NCBI GenBank assembly: GCA_001887945.1
Contig: LDOQ01000051.1
Span: 1-64,000, forward strand
Reading direction: 5' to 3'
Length of the DNA: 64,000 bases
Source of the DNA: Spraguea lophii
Taxonomy: Eukaryota; Microsporidia; Spragueidae
The position numbers were made by a program, and so were the translations under genes. Below, piece by piece: positions 52,760 through 63,868 of the stretch. Position 1 is the first letter of the stretch; each line of letters opens with the position of its first letter. Under the pieces are notes generated by a model. It did not search any database, had not been told where the DNA came from, and saw nothing but the letters and a program-made list of their open reading frames with translations.

Positions 52760-53838
52760 AGTTTTTATTTAAAAAAATCGGAATAATGAATAAATTTTTT
52801 TTATTGTAAATTATAAAATAATATTTTTATAAGAATTTTTTTTATAATCAAAATTTTATGTATATAAGTTTATTAAATGATATTATATTGGTTATAAATT
52901 TCTAATCCTCTATGTTATCATACAGAATTTATTTGTTTGTTTTAGATAAAATTTTATACGAAGAAATAAAACAAATAAAAACTCGAATTTATAAAAATAG
53001 ATTAAGTTATCAAGGATATCAAATATTAAACAATTGCATATATTTGCATAATAATCCTTTAGATTTATAATAAATAAAATTGAATCCTTAATGATATTTC
53101 TAATGATCTTTTAGTATCATTCAAAGCCTTACGTTTATTTAATTATTATCCAATTAATATTACAATGCATTTCTATTATTTCTCATTAGTAGTGGATAAG
53201 TGTTTCCTGCTCTTATGGAAAACATATTATTATCATACATTTTTAAATTTAGAAGTTTAATCTTTTTATAAAATATCTTTTCTGCATTCACCATATAATT
53301 CTTTCAAATGTATATTTTATTATAACTAAGAATTGAATCATAATAGCATGTGATTATATGTTTTTATTGACTTTTATTTCCCTCTACATCATTTACAATT
53401 TTATCTTTTAGGCTTATATGAGATACGATTATAACACCTAATAATTTATATCTTAGTTATATCCTAGTTATTCTGTTATTGATTTTTTAATTTTTTTTAG
53501 TTAAGATTAATAATTTAATTATAGAAAATATTTATTATTCTTTTTAAAATCCTTCTGCTTTAAAATACCATCAAAATCTAAATTTCAATTAAATGATAAT
53601 GTTTATATTTCTTTTATTTGATTAACACATGAAAAAAATAATACCTCCATTTTTGATATATTAACAATCACTATAAATGTATAAAAAAATATATTATGTT
53701 GGCATTCACATTAAAAATACTTTTTCTGAGTGTTTTGTTTTTGTTTGTTTAAAATTTATGAAGATTTTTTTTCTCCCTCCAATTATCCATTCTTTGTTTC
53801 GAAATTTTTTTTTATATAAAATAAAAAATATTATGAAT
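52760..53838. other. Intergenic AT-rich DNA
   Basis: About 1.1 kb without recognisable features. Confidence 0.5.
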
Positions 53839-53841
53839 CCC
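53839..53841 (+). promoter_or_regulatory. CCC start-site motif of the ribonucleotide reductase gene
   Basis: CCC touches ATG 53842. Another in-frame ATG lies nine bases upstream (53833), and the frame opens still further at 53677; the motif and the family's N-terminus favour 53842. Confidence 0.7.
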
Positions 53842-56157
53842 ATGAAGATTGAAAATAGATTAGGACAATTTGAAGAATATGATAAACAGAAAATATGTGA
53901 AATGGTGGATAAAAACACTGTAGGATTGGAAAAATATGTTGAGAAGGAAAAATTGATACAAAAGATAGAAGAAGGTTTGGCTAATATTATGACTGTTAGA
54001 GAAATAGAGGATTTGGCTGCAGAGATAGGGGCGTCTATGATGTCTGTGCATCCAGATTATGGTGTTTTTGCAGGAAATGTTATTATTAATGCTTTGCATA
54101 AAGATACGTTATCAACATTTTCAGAAAAAGTAGAGTTAATGCATAAGGAAGGAAAATATGTTAGTGATAGATTGTATAATGTAACAATGAAGTATAAACA
54201 AAGGATAGATGATACGATAGATTATAAGAGAGATTTTACTTTAAATTATTTTGGGGTGAAAACTTTGCAAAGATCGTATTTGTTAAAAAATAAAAATTTA
54301 TGGTATGAAAGACCACAGGATGTTTTTATGCGTGTAGCCTTAGAAATTCATGATGAAGAAATAGATGATGCGTTACAGACGTATAATTTAATGTCTAAAA
54401 AATATTTTATTCACGCAACACCTACATTGTTTAATTCCGGAACAAAGAATAATCAATTGAGTTCATGTTTTCTTTTGGATATCAAAGAGGATTCTATAGA
54501 AGGTATATTCGATACTGTGAAAAACTGTGCTCTTATATCTAAAAGTGCAGGAGGTCTAGGAATTAATATTCATAATGTGAGAGCAAAAGGATCTACAATA
54601 AAATCTACAGGTGGAAGATCACTCGGAGTTGTACCTATGCTTAAAACATTTGAAGCAACAACAAAGTATGTAAATCAAGGAGGAAAAAAGAGACCTGGTG
54701 CAATGGCAGTATACATAGAACCATGGCATGTAGAAATCTATGAATTTTTAGAATTAAGAAAGAATGTTGGAAAAGACGAAGTAAGAACAAGAGATTTATT
54801 TTTAGGACTTTGGGTACCAGATTTATTCATGAAAAGAGTCGAAGAAAATAAAGATTGGTCACTTTTTTCTGCGGATACAGCACCTGATTTATGGGAGAAA
54901 CACAATGAAGAGTTTGTAAAACTTTATGAAGAATATGAAGCAAAAGGATTGGCAATAAGAACTGTAAAAGCTCAACATCTTTGGAAAACGATAATTGAAA
55001 CACAAATAGAAACAGGTAATCCTTTCATAATTTATAAAGATACGTGTAATAGATATTCTAACCAGAAAAATATTGGATCTATAAAATGTTCTAATCTTTG
55101 TGCAGAAATAGTTGAAGTAACTAAGCCTGATGAAATAGCTGTTTGTAATTTAGCATCAATAGGTCTTCCAACTTTCATTAAAGATAACAAATTTGATTTC
55201 ATAAAACTAAAAGAGATAGTAAAAGTTCTTGTAAAAAATTTGGATAGGGTAATAGACAGAACAAAATATCCAGTAGAAGAAACTAAAAAAAGTAATATGA
55301 GACATAGACCTATGGGTATTGGTGTTCAAGGATTAGCCGATGTATTTATTATTCTAAGAATGCCATTTGATAGTGAAGAAGCTAGATTATTAAATAAGCA
55401 AATTTTCGAAACTATTTATTATTCTGCATTGGAATCAAGTACTGAATTAGCAGAACGGTATGGTACTTACGAAACATATGAGGGATCTCCATTGAGTCAG
55501 GGTCTATTACATTTTGATATGTATAAAACCACCCCAACAGATTTATTAGATTGGGATATTTTGAGAGAAAAAATCAAAAAGCATGGAGTTAGAAATTCAT
55601 TATTTGTTGCTGTTATGCCTACAGCATCTACATCCCAAATTTTGGGTTTTAATGAATGTATAGAACCTTTAACTTCAAATATTTATACCAGAAGAACTTT
55701 AGCTGGAGATTTTCAAGTTGTAAATTCTTATTTAATTAAAGATTTACTAAAACTTAATCTCTGGAATAAAGAAATAAAAAACCTAGTAGTTCAGAACGAT
55801 GGTTCTATCCAAGATATAGAAGCTATACCAAAAGAAATTAAATATTTGTATAGAACAGCATGGGAATTAAAAATGAAATCTATTTTAGATTTAGCTGCTG
55901 ATAGAACACCATATGTTGATCAATCACAATCTCTTAATATTTTTATAGCTACACCCACATATTCACAGCTTACTAGTATGCATTTTTATGGACACAAAAA
56001 ACAATTAAAGACTGGAATGTACTATCTTAGGACCAAGCCAGTAATGCAGGCTATTAAATTTACAGTAGACAAACAAATGGTAAAAGATACAATAAAGAAA
56101 ATGAAGAGGGATTCATGTAGTCTTGAAGATGATGGTTGTTTGAGCTGTGGAGCATAA
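53842..56157 (+). CDS. RNR1: Ribonucleoside-diphosphate reductase large subunit (class Ia)
   Basis: 771 aa. An ATP-cone domain occupies about residues 1-90 (ENRLGQFEEYDKQKICEMV). The catalytic barrel keeps C209 (LSSCFLL), N418-x-C420-x-E422 (NLCAEI), C435 (CNLAS) and the tyrosine pair Y727-Y728 (GMYYLR). The C-terminal swinging Cys pair is DDGCLSCGA. With the small subunit it makes deoxyribonucleotides from NDPs for DNA synthesis. Reduction of the C-terminal Cys pair would be done by thioredoxin or glutaredoxin. All essential residues are present, so the enzyme should be active. No close neighbour; the intergenic regions on both sides are long. Confidence 0.97.
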   Translation: MKIENRLGQFEEYDKQKICEMVDKNTVGLEKYVEKEKLIQKIEEGLANIMTVREIEDLAAEIGASMMSVHPDYGVFAGNVIINALHKDTLSTFSEKVELMHKEGKYVSDRLYNVTMKYKQRIDDTIDYKRDFTLNYFGVKTLQRSYLLKNKNLWYERPQDVFMRVALEIHDEEIDDALQTYNLMSKKYFIHATPTLFNSGTKNNQLSSCFLLDIKEDSIEGIFDTVKNCALISKSAGGLGINIHNVRAKGSTIKSTGGRSLGVVPMLKTFEATTKYVNQGGKKRPGAMAVYIEPWHVEIYEFLELRKNVGKDEVRTRDLFLGLWVPDLFMKRVEENKDWSLFSADTAPDLWEKHNEEFVKLYEEYEAKGLAIRTVKAQHLWKTIIETQIETGNPFIIYKDTCNRYSNQKNIGSIKCSNLCAEIVEVTKPDEIAVCNLASIGLPTFIKDNKFDFIKLKEIVKVLVKNLDRVIDRTKYPVEETKKSNMRHRPMGIGVQGLADVFIILRMPFDSEEARLLNKQIFETIYYSALESSTELAERYGTYETYEGSPLSQGLLHFDMYKTTPTDLLDWDILREKIKKHGVRNSLFVAVMPTASTSQILGFNECIEPLTSNIYTRRTLAGDFQVVNSYLIKDLLKLNLWNKEIKNLVVQNDGSIQDIEAIPKEIKYLYRTAWELKMKSILDLAADRTPYVDQSQSLNIFIATPTYSQLTSMHFYGHKKQLKTGMYYLRTKPVMQAIKFTVDKQMVKDTIKKMKRDSCSLEDDGCLSCGA

Positions 56158-56189
56158 TAAACATTATTAACGAAATATATAGATTTTTT

Positions 56190-56209
56190 TAAATGATACT
56201 TTTTTCATA
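56190..56209 (-). repeat. SINE 3' end, left fragment split by the mariner element
   Basis: AAATGATACTTTTTTCATA up to the TA at 56208-56209 matches the SINE 3' terminus (as AACGAACCTTTTATTCATA at 44163-44181), and continues after the transposon at 57539. Confidence 0.75.
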
Positions 56210-57538
56210 GGGTTTCCTGTTTATTTTTTAATACTTTCCCATTCATTTTAATAAAATAAAAAAATTGATTTTTTGATATGAAAATTTCCCATTCATTTTT
56301 AAACACTTTCCCATTCATTGTAATAAAAAAAATATTTTAAATAAAATTATTGTTTTTTAAGGAATTCAAAAAACTTTTTAAAAATTTAAAAAAGATCTAC
56401 ACCGTAAATTAAATATATAAACACAAAACTCCATTATGCCATGAATACTCAAAATGAAAATCAAAATCAAAACACTACTATTCTAAATAACTCTATTAAC
56501 GGAAAAAATAAAATTATTCCAAATGAACTTAGAAAGAGTATTATTTCTATGAAAAACCAAGGATACTCGGTAAACGCCATCGGGAAGGCATTTGACATAA
56601 AAACGCTCACCATATATAGTATTTTAAGAATATATAAAAATGAAAAAAAGAATTGAAAAGAAAATAGCTGGTGGTTGTAAATCTGCTAAATTAGATGATT
56701 ACCAAAAGGAAAGTTTAATATTAAAAGTAAGGGAACCTGTAACAATTCCACTGAAAACCCCCGTTAGGTATACGAGCGACACCCATGACATTAGTGTTGG
56801 AAAGTCCACTATAGATCGTACTCTAGAGTCGTTTTCTTTTACTTTAAAAAGAATTTCCATAATACCGGAAAGAAGAAATAATGAAGCTACAATTATTAAA
56901 AGAGAAGAATTTGCAAGAAATTACTTCAATAACATATTAGAAATTGATGATAAAAACTTTATTTTTATAAATGAAGTAGGCTTTAATGTATCAATGCGGA
57001 ATAAACATGGTAGATCCCCCAAGGGTATGCCTGCTAATATTACAACATCGAACATAAGAACAAAAAATATACCGGTAATAGCTTCGGTGAATAGATACCA
57101 AAAAATAGATTTTCATTTAATCATGACCCAGTAAATGGCATGGATTTCAAAGAATATATTTTAAGACTTCTAAGAAAATGTGGTGAAATTTGAATAATAC
57201 ATCTAATATTGATTATGGATAATGCTCACATACATCATTATTCCGAATTAAAATTATTATCTGAGGAACAAAATATAGAAGTTTGGTGTCTTCCACCATA
57301 TTCTTCACGATTAAATATTATTGAGAATTATTATAGTAAATCGAAGAATTATGTTGCACGACAAGAACCAAATACTGAAACTAAACTAAATATCTATATT
57401 GAAATAGGATTTTGTGAAATTACAGAATAAGACTTAGGTGGTTATTACAGAAAGTTTTTAAGAGTAATTGATATGTGCAAACAAAAAATACCTTTAATAA
57501 AATGAATGGGAAAGTGTTTAAAAATAAACGAGAAACCC
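56210..57538 (+). mobile_element. Tc1/mariner-like DNA transposon, inactive
   Basis: 1329 bp, bounded by TA target duplications (56208-56209 and 57539-57540). The terminal inverted repeats begin GGGTTTC and continue for about 45 bp (GTTTATTTTT, ACTTTCCCATTCATTTTA). Inside the left end the block TTTCCCATTCATTTT is repeated twice more (about 56283-56300 and 56305-56325); the right end has one copy. Confidence 0.92.
56441..57430 (+). pseudogene. Tc1/mariner transposase, broken
   Basis: Three open segments in different frames: 56441-56656 (N-terminal HTH, ELRKSIISMKNQGYSVNAIG), 56640-57134 (second HTH and core start), and 57209-57430. The first catalytic site reads IFINEVGFN where relatives have D-E-x-GFN, so the Asp is Asn. 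The second is LIMDNAHIHH, and the third LPPYSSRLNIIENYYSK keeps its Glu. There is a stop near 57134. At least two frame breaks make it inactive. Confidence 0.9.
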
Positions 57539-57660
57539 TACATATAAATTTTCTGGCTGGTTGCAGCCTACCGTAATCTGTGACCTTTGGTTCCTAAAGC
57601 ACATTTAAACTTGCACAAACTGGTTCTGTTATGGATATGCGTTAACCTCATCTTACTTAT
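57539..57660 (-). repeat. SINE copy, right fragment, 5'-truncated
   Basis: TTCTGGCTGGTTGCAGCC, CCGTAATCTGTGACCTTTGG, TTAAACTTGCACAAACTGG, ATGCGTTAACCTCATCTTAC match the reverse complement of the SINE 3' third. The rest of the element is missing. Confidence 0.85.
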
Positions 57661-58438
57661 CAAAAATTTAAAACAATTAAATATTTTTTAGAGTATTTTC
57701 TTTTTTTTAATTTTTAACATATTTCACGATATGCTTGTAAACAATTATCATCCATTACTAGTAATAAGTTTATCATTATTAAAAACTTTTATGTTTGTAC
57801 AACGCAACTGAGTATACTACGGTAAATCAACCCCAAACCGGTAAATTTACATCGATATGTTAAAACATCTTTAACAATGATAATGAGATAGAGAATAAAG
57901 AGAAAGCCGAGTTTAATGTAACATAATTTTTTGATTTTACTTTGTATTCCATCAAAAATATCAAATCAAAATAATAACTGATTAATGTAGTTCCAATGAT
58001 TGTTTTAATTAGTAAATTATGAAATATGTATAATTCAGAATATAAAAAACAAATGTGGATGATAATATGCATTATACGAAAATTCATAATATTACAGAAC
58101 ATAATTTAAAATTTCTCGATATATATCTGTAATGAAACTAATTAATTACAAACTAAAATTAATTTTTAATGAAATAATACTATTTGGGTATATTATACCG
58201 TAAGCACATATATTTTATCTCATAATTAACTTATAAAAATCTCGAAAAACAGAGAAATTGTTTCATTAAATTTTCGTAAAAAATATATACAAAATAGGAT
58301 TTTTTATACAAAAATAGTTCTTAATCTATCATATTTTTAATCACTTAAATAAATAATTAACAGAATAATCTTTCGATGTTTAATTACAGATTAATTTAGG
58401 TTAATTTAAATGTGTATTTAATAAAAGGCGATTAGTAT
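57661..58438. other. Intergenic AT-rich DNA
   Basis: Nothing recognisable. Confidence 0.5.
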
Positions 58439-58441
58439 CCC

Positions 58442-59206
58442 ATGTTCGGTTTCATATTAATTTTACCATGTATTCTATCTAGCCAGTTTCATTATATGGT
58501 TTATAGGGGATTTATACATAATGATGCTTTGAGGGATGATGCCCCTACAGATTATGCTCAGCACAGACAATGTGTTTTACAGAATACTGATCAGACTAGT
58601 AGATTTACAAGTCATATAGACAGGAATTTAATAAAAGCCGACGAAAAAATTCGTGTGATTGAAAATTCCGAGTCTAGAGCTTTAAATTTGGCATGTCTTT
58701 ACATCGGAGCTTTATTTGAAGCAAAGGAATTCATAACAACACATATTACAAAAGCATTAATACCTTATATAAAAGAGACATATCTAAATCAAATGTATGA
58801 AAAATTCATAGTATTATCGGAAAAGGTTTTAGAAAATATTGAAGAGATGCATAGTTTAGAACAATATGATTTGGATATAGATTATCCGATTGAAGAGAAT
58901 GTAACTAAAATTACAGCGCATTTTAATCAGCCTAAGCTTGATTTTAAAGTGGTGTTACTTTATAGTTTTATAACTTTATCAAAAGATGCTGAAATGCACA
59001 GAAAAATACATCTTGAAAAGGAAGAAGAGGTTCATCATGTCGAAAAAAATTGCGCTTTATGTAAAAAAAATATTTTACCAGACGATTATGTATTTTCATT
59101 ACTTTGTAGGCATCAATTACATATTGAATGCTTTAAAGATGAAATTTACAAAAAAGACGTTACGAAATGTTTTACTTGTAATGAAAATTTCTGGGAAAAA
59201 GTTTGA
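58442..59206 (+). CDS. RING-H2 protein with N-terminal signal peptide
   Basis: 254 aa. The start MFGFILILPCILSSQF is a typical short signal peptide. Residues about 60-150 are helical (RNLIKADEKIRVIENSESRA, YLNQMYEKFIVLSEKVLENI). The C-terminus is a RING-H2 finger: C204-x2-C207, C222-x-H224-x2-H227-x2-C230, C243-x2-C246 (CALC, CRHQLHIEC, CFTC). RING-H2 domains recruit E2 enzymes, so an E3 ubiquitin ligase is likely; an E2 is encoded at 31.0 kb, although no link is shown. There is no second membrane segment, so the protein would be secreted or lumenal, unlike typical ER E3s. CCC touches the ATG. Confidence 0.8.
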   Translation: MFGFILILPCILSSQFHYMVYRGFIHNDALRDDAPTDYAQHRQCVLQNTDQTSRFTSHIDRNLIKADEKIRVIENSESRALNLACLYIGALFEAKEFITTHITKALIPYIKETYLNQMYEKFIVLSEKVLENIEEMHSLEQYDLDIDYPIEENVTKITAHFNQPKLDFKVVLLYSFITLSKDAEMHRKIHLEKEEEVHHVEKNCALCKKNILPDDYVFSLLCRHQLHIECFKDEIYKKDVTKCFTCNENFWEKV

Positions 59207-60806
59207 TTTAAAAGTTATTTATAAGTATTTTTTATCATTGATTTTTATATTTATTATTCAACTTTTTAGATATTTTAATGAATATTTATAATTTAAAAAA
59301 AGTATTTCAAGGTTTTCAATTTGATATATTCATCCCTTTAACTACAATAAAAATTTTCGCAGGAAATCAATTCAAATTGTTTATTTAACAAAATTACTTT
59401 TTAATAAAAAATAATTCATAATTTTTCGTTTGTAACGATTCTTAGCAATGAAATCTCTCGATTTATTTAACTTTAAAAATTCAATTACATTTACATGCTT
59501 AAAAAATTATACGTTGGGACATATAATAAAACAATCCGAGACAATTATTTATTTTTATACTCATTATCAGTTTCATGTTTTGTTCTTTTCGTTATCCTCG
59601 GATATGAATTCTTCAATTATAAGACTCATTAAGAACCTATCTTCCTCATGACAATTATGATTTTCACATATTTCTTTATTTCCTATCTATTTCATTTATT
59701 TCGCTATCTTCTTTCATGTTTTTTTATATTTTCAACAATTTCACCATACAATTATTAATAACGGTATCAAAATATTGAACAATTATATAAGAATTAATAG
59801 GGGATCATACCTCAAAAATAATAGGTATATTATTGTAAATGTTAAATTGCCTTAGATTCATATTATAATTGTCGGTTTCAGTTGTTCTTTCGCATAATGA
59901 TAAATTTCTTGTAAAATTTATTTATTAAATAAGAAATACTTAATCTCCTTTTACCAAATTCAACCCATAAAATATTACAAATCTTATCATGTCCTTTCCC
60001 GATATTTTAGAATAATTTAACATCTCAATTTTAATGAAGTTTTCCGAAATCACCAGCCCACATCTTTAAAGTTAAAAAAATTTTCAAAACTAAAAAATAA
60101 ACTTAAAATATTGCTTACGAATTCTTTATAATCTTTGCTACAAGCATAATAAAAATAAAAAAATAATTTTGATGATAGTCATATATAGACTTCATCAGTT
60201 TTCATATTGATTGTAACGGTTTTTTTCTAGGGATTTATTTATCGTTTTTATGGCAACCACTACAAATAAATTAAAGATTATAACAAAATATTATCTCAAT
60301 AAATAATTTGATTTTTATTATATTTTATAGCATGGTTTTTATCTGAGTTTGTAACGATTCAACAACATCCAATGTGAATGATGGTTTTGGGTTGTCCATA
60401 TTCTTTTTTTTAGCTCTATAACACCGATGATTTATATTTGTTTATAATATCGGTCATGATACCTTTTACTTTCAGGTGATGAGTTGTTGAAAATAAATCG
60501 TTGTCTGTTATATTCTCTCATATAATTTGTGGGTTCTTTATCTTTATAATTCTAAGATTCGAAATAATATACTTGTTTCTGTTTGATACACACGGAATGC
60601 AAATCTTTAAAATTACTTTTATCATAGCTATACTGTTTGTAATTACTTTATTATCTTCCAATAATCCTATTTCAATAGGAATTTCATCACATAACATATT
60701 ATCTGGTAATGTGTATCTAGAGATGCTTCAAAAGAATTCAAATAATTCATATCCACTTTTTTGTTTTTGGTTAAAAGGTTTTTATTTCATCGAGATTACC
60801 ATTGGA
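59207..60806. other. Long intergenic AT-rich region
   Basis: About 1.6 kb. A 108-codon open stretch at 60501-60827 starts at TTG, is hydrophobic and overlaps the 3' end of the next gene; it is not credited. Nothing else. Confidence 0.5.
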
Positions 60807-62360
60807 TCAATTGCCGTCAGAAGATAAGCTATTACGAGGAGTTTTTGCCGGGATTGCAAATTTTGGGTTTACGGCCGACGTAACTAATTCTTTGTGTGTA
60901 GAATCATGAATATTTGAATAACAATGCTGCATTGAAAGATCATTAAGCAAGGCCTTTATATTTTTATTCCTCGTTTCATCTAATTCTTTATTAATCGCAG
61001 ATAATAACTCTTTATCTGTATCAGAAGATAATGTATTATCGAGAGATGGCTTTAAATAATCAAAAAACTTTATATTTATATTATTTTCTTCAACAGAATA
61101 TGATGCATCGCCTAAACTATCTGGAGTATATAAAGGCTTATCATCTTGTTGTATATCTTTTTTTGTATTTGATATTTTATCAACAATAAGACTCTTGTTT
61201 TTTAAATCTTCTTTAACATCTGTCGAAGTTTCGGGGTTTGTTTTTAAATCATCATTATCATAATTATATTGATCAGAAGTATCTACATTAGAGAAACCCA
61301 CTTGATTATCATCCCTATCTTCATCGTTTTTATTGTTCGTTAAAGTATTGGCAACGGTGGAACTTGTATTAGATAAAGAACGTGTACTTGCTCTAGTGTT
61401 TTTCTGTTTGGGAGTTTTTATCGCTTTCAAACAGTTATATTCTGATATGACATTTTCTAGATATGTATTTTCAGCATTGGAAGTTCGTGGATTTTTTATT
61501 TCATTTGCTAAATTTTTTTTAATTGTTTTTAAAAATTCTATATTACGAATAAAATGGTTATTACAAAGTAGTTTCGAACAATCCAAAGATAAATCTTTTT
61601 GAAGTGAATATTTCATAATGCTCATTCTAGATTTCCAATATGTGTAACTTATTTTTGGTTTAATTTTTCTATTCTTTCTATCTGAGCTAAAACTTTTTGA
61701 TGGTGCTGAAGATGAAGAAGGTTTTCGATGCATATAATCATTCGCATTTGACGATTTGGCTATATGGCGATCCGAATTTAGCGATGGATTAAGAGTCACT
61801 TCTGAATTTAAAGTCTCATTCGCATATAAAGGGACAGGATGATCAACAAATCTTCCAACTTCTTGATTAGTTCCAGCCATTGTTCCATAAATATTACTGG
61901 GTTCTATAATATGACTATTACCGTTAAAACTCTGTTGAGTAGGTAAAAAAGAATACCGATTTGCCGAATAGTCGTTGGTAGATAAACGTTGTTCATGCGA
62001 ACTATTCTGATGATGCCCTTCTGGTGTTAATGGGTATGTGTTTGTAATATTAGCCGGGGTATTATGTCGATGATATTGTTGATTATCAGGAACGGTTGAA
62101 TTCACTATACTGTTTGGATGAAAAAAGGATTCATTAGAAGTATTGTTATTATGACTTTTTGCTAAAAAATTTGATCGAACTTTTGGATCATAATAAATAT
62201 AATCTGGATGTTGTGTATTATTTGCTTGTTGATATGTTGTTATACCATTGTCAGTATATTGAATTGTAGAATCGTGATGATGTGGTTGATAAGGTCGTTG
62301 ATTATTGTTAGAAGTGCTACTAATAAGATTTAATAATGTTAAATATAAAAATAAAACCAT
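60807..62360 (-). CDS. Low-complexity secreted protein (hypothetical)
   Basis: 517 aa. A hydrophobic N-terminus (MVLFLYLTLLNLISSTSNNN) looks like a cleavable signal peptide. Residues 20-200 are rich in Asn, Ser, His, Pro, Gln and Tyr without repeats of fixed length. Residues 215-330 are basic, with a helical part (YWKSRMSIMKYSLQKDLSLD, then CSKLLCNNHF), and the C-terminal part is acidic and Asp/Asn/Ser-rich. Only about three Cys. No recognised domain. The composition resembles surface or spore-wall-associated proteins, but that is inference. No C-triplet precedes the ATG. Confidence 0.75.
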   Translation of the reverse strand: MVLFLYLTLLNLISSTSNNNQRPYQPHHHDSTIQYTDNGITTYQQANNTQHPDYIYYDPKVRSNFLAKSHNNNTSNESFFHPNSIVNSTVPDNQQYHRHNTPANITNTYPLTPEGHHQNSSHEQRLSTNDYSANRYSFLPTQQSFNGNSHIIEPSNIYGTMAGTNQEVGRFVDHPVPLYANETLNSEVTLNPSLNSDRHIAKSSNANDYMHRKPSSSSAPSKSFSSDRKNRKIKPKISYTYWKSRMSIMKYSLQKDLSLDCSKLLCNNHFIRNIEFLKTIKKNLANEIKNPRTSNAENTYLENVISEYNCLKAIKTPKQKNTRASTRSLSNTSSTVANTLTNNKNDEDRDDNQVGFSNVDTSDQYNYDNDDLKTNPETSTDVKEDLKNKSLIVDKISNTKKDIQQDDKPLYTPDSLGDASYSVEENNINIKFFDYLKPSLDNTLSSDTDKELLSAINKELDETRNKNIKALLNDLSMQHCYSNIHDSTHKELVTSAVNPKFAIPAKTPRNSLSSDGN

Positions 62361-62815
62361 AATTATCTAAATACCAAAATATTTATACTATTATAATTAA
62401 CCATATTTAATTTTTATTATGTTTTTAAAAATCTTTTTTAATGACATTTAATTTAAAGAGAATCATAAGAATATAATACTTATATTGTAATGTATAAAAA
62501 TTCAAATACTATATTTCATTATATTATAGATATGACAGATAATGTCAATTTTTTTAGAAATAAAAAATTTTCAAAATCTCGATTTATAAAAATAAAAAAT
62601 ACAACGTATTTATAATATATTTTAATAAATAATCATCAGGGAAATAAAGTTATTTAAGAAATTCACTATTAATCACTTTAATGTGAATTAAACATTATGT
62701 TCTTAGATTTAATTAAGTTGTATTTATTTATATATTATATATATAAAGATTCGACCTAGGTTAAATAAGCATGTTTTAGTATCAAGAAATTGTAAAACTA
62801 TTGTGCACATTTTTT
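62361..62815. other. Intergenic AT-rich DNA
   Basis: Nothing recognisable. Confidence 0.5.
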
Positions 62816-62816
62816 T

Positions 62817-63125
62817 ATTAATGAACTTTTATTTATAAATATTTCCTGGCCGGTTACGACCTACGGCTTACCATGGTCTACTTTGGTTCTTAGAGCACAT
62901 CTAAGTTCGTATTAACCTGTTTCGCTACAGATATGCATTAATCTCATCTTACATTATGCTCCGGAACATTGGGGTTTGCGTATGGTGTACACATCATTTT
63001 ATCATTCTTAACGGACTTTTACTATTAGTTTATTTTAATTTTTTAAAAATTCTTCTGGAGGAGGAATTCGGACCAGACAGGCTTGAGATTTGGTTACCAC
63101 CCACGACCGTTGGGCCAAGCAAACT
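62817..63125 (-). repeat. SINE copy with internal deletion
   Basis: The 3' third (CCTGGCCGGTTACGACC, TGCATTAATCTCATCTTAC) and the head are both present, the head as the reverse complement of about 63045-63120 (GAATTCGGACCAGACAGGCT, TTGGTTACCACCCACGACCG, TTGGGCCAAGC). About 190 bp of the body are missing compared with the reference copy. The B box has lost one match. Confidence 0.88.
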
Positions 63126-63864
63126 ACCTATTATTATTATCAAATATCACCGAAAAAATAATTTTAACAAGCGATGTTTTTATAGAGAGTCTATTAATCA
63201 ATATAAATCATATCTTTAAAAATTGATAATATATCTTTATTTAATTTATTAAATTATAATGATTTTTTGGAATATAAAAAAAAGGGTTTTCTACGGATTA
63301 TATTTTTTTCCAGATATATCTTTTAAAAAATCAATTCACTTCTATTTATGACTGTAAAGAATTTGAAAACAAAACAGTTAAAGAAGTATTAAATATGCTA
63401 CATGATAATACCATAATAAATGAATTATAAAAAGCGATATTGATTTTTTTAACATTTTCAATATTTTTTTAATTCAATGAAAAACCCCATTTCAACTCTT
63501 AAAACCATTAATAACCCTTTCAAACCAGATTAAACCAAAACAAGATGCATCTTTTTGTTATTAATGAAAAATTTATAATAAAAAATAATAATAAAATATG
63601 ATGATAACATTAAAAAAATATACGATAAATTTCATTACAGAATTTAGAATAAATAATATATTTATTTTAATGTCTCTGATATTCATCCAAAATTCATATT
63701 ATTAAGATTAAATTTTTTTATTCTCATTAATAATAAAAACTATTCTTCTCAAACTTTTCATATTATATAAATATTACATAAATATTTTTTATATTGTTTT
63801 TAAATCATTAATAATAAAAAAAAAGTTTCTAAATAAATAATTATTTTTTAATTATCACAAATAC
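63126..63864. other. Intergenic AT-rich DNA
   Basis: Nothing recognisable. Confidence 0.5.
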
Positions 63865-63868
63865 CCTA

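Noticed and set aside
60501..60827. 108-codon hydrophobic plus-strand ORF
   Set aside because: Starts at TTG, overlaps the 3' end of the well-supported gene on the other strand and shows no family pattern.
62956..63219. 87-codon ORF
   Set aside because: It lies inside a SINE copy and reads through its body and tRNA-like head in antisense.
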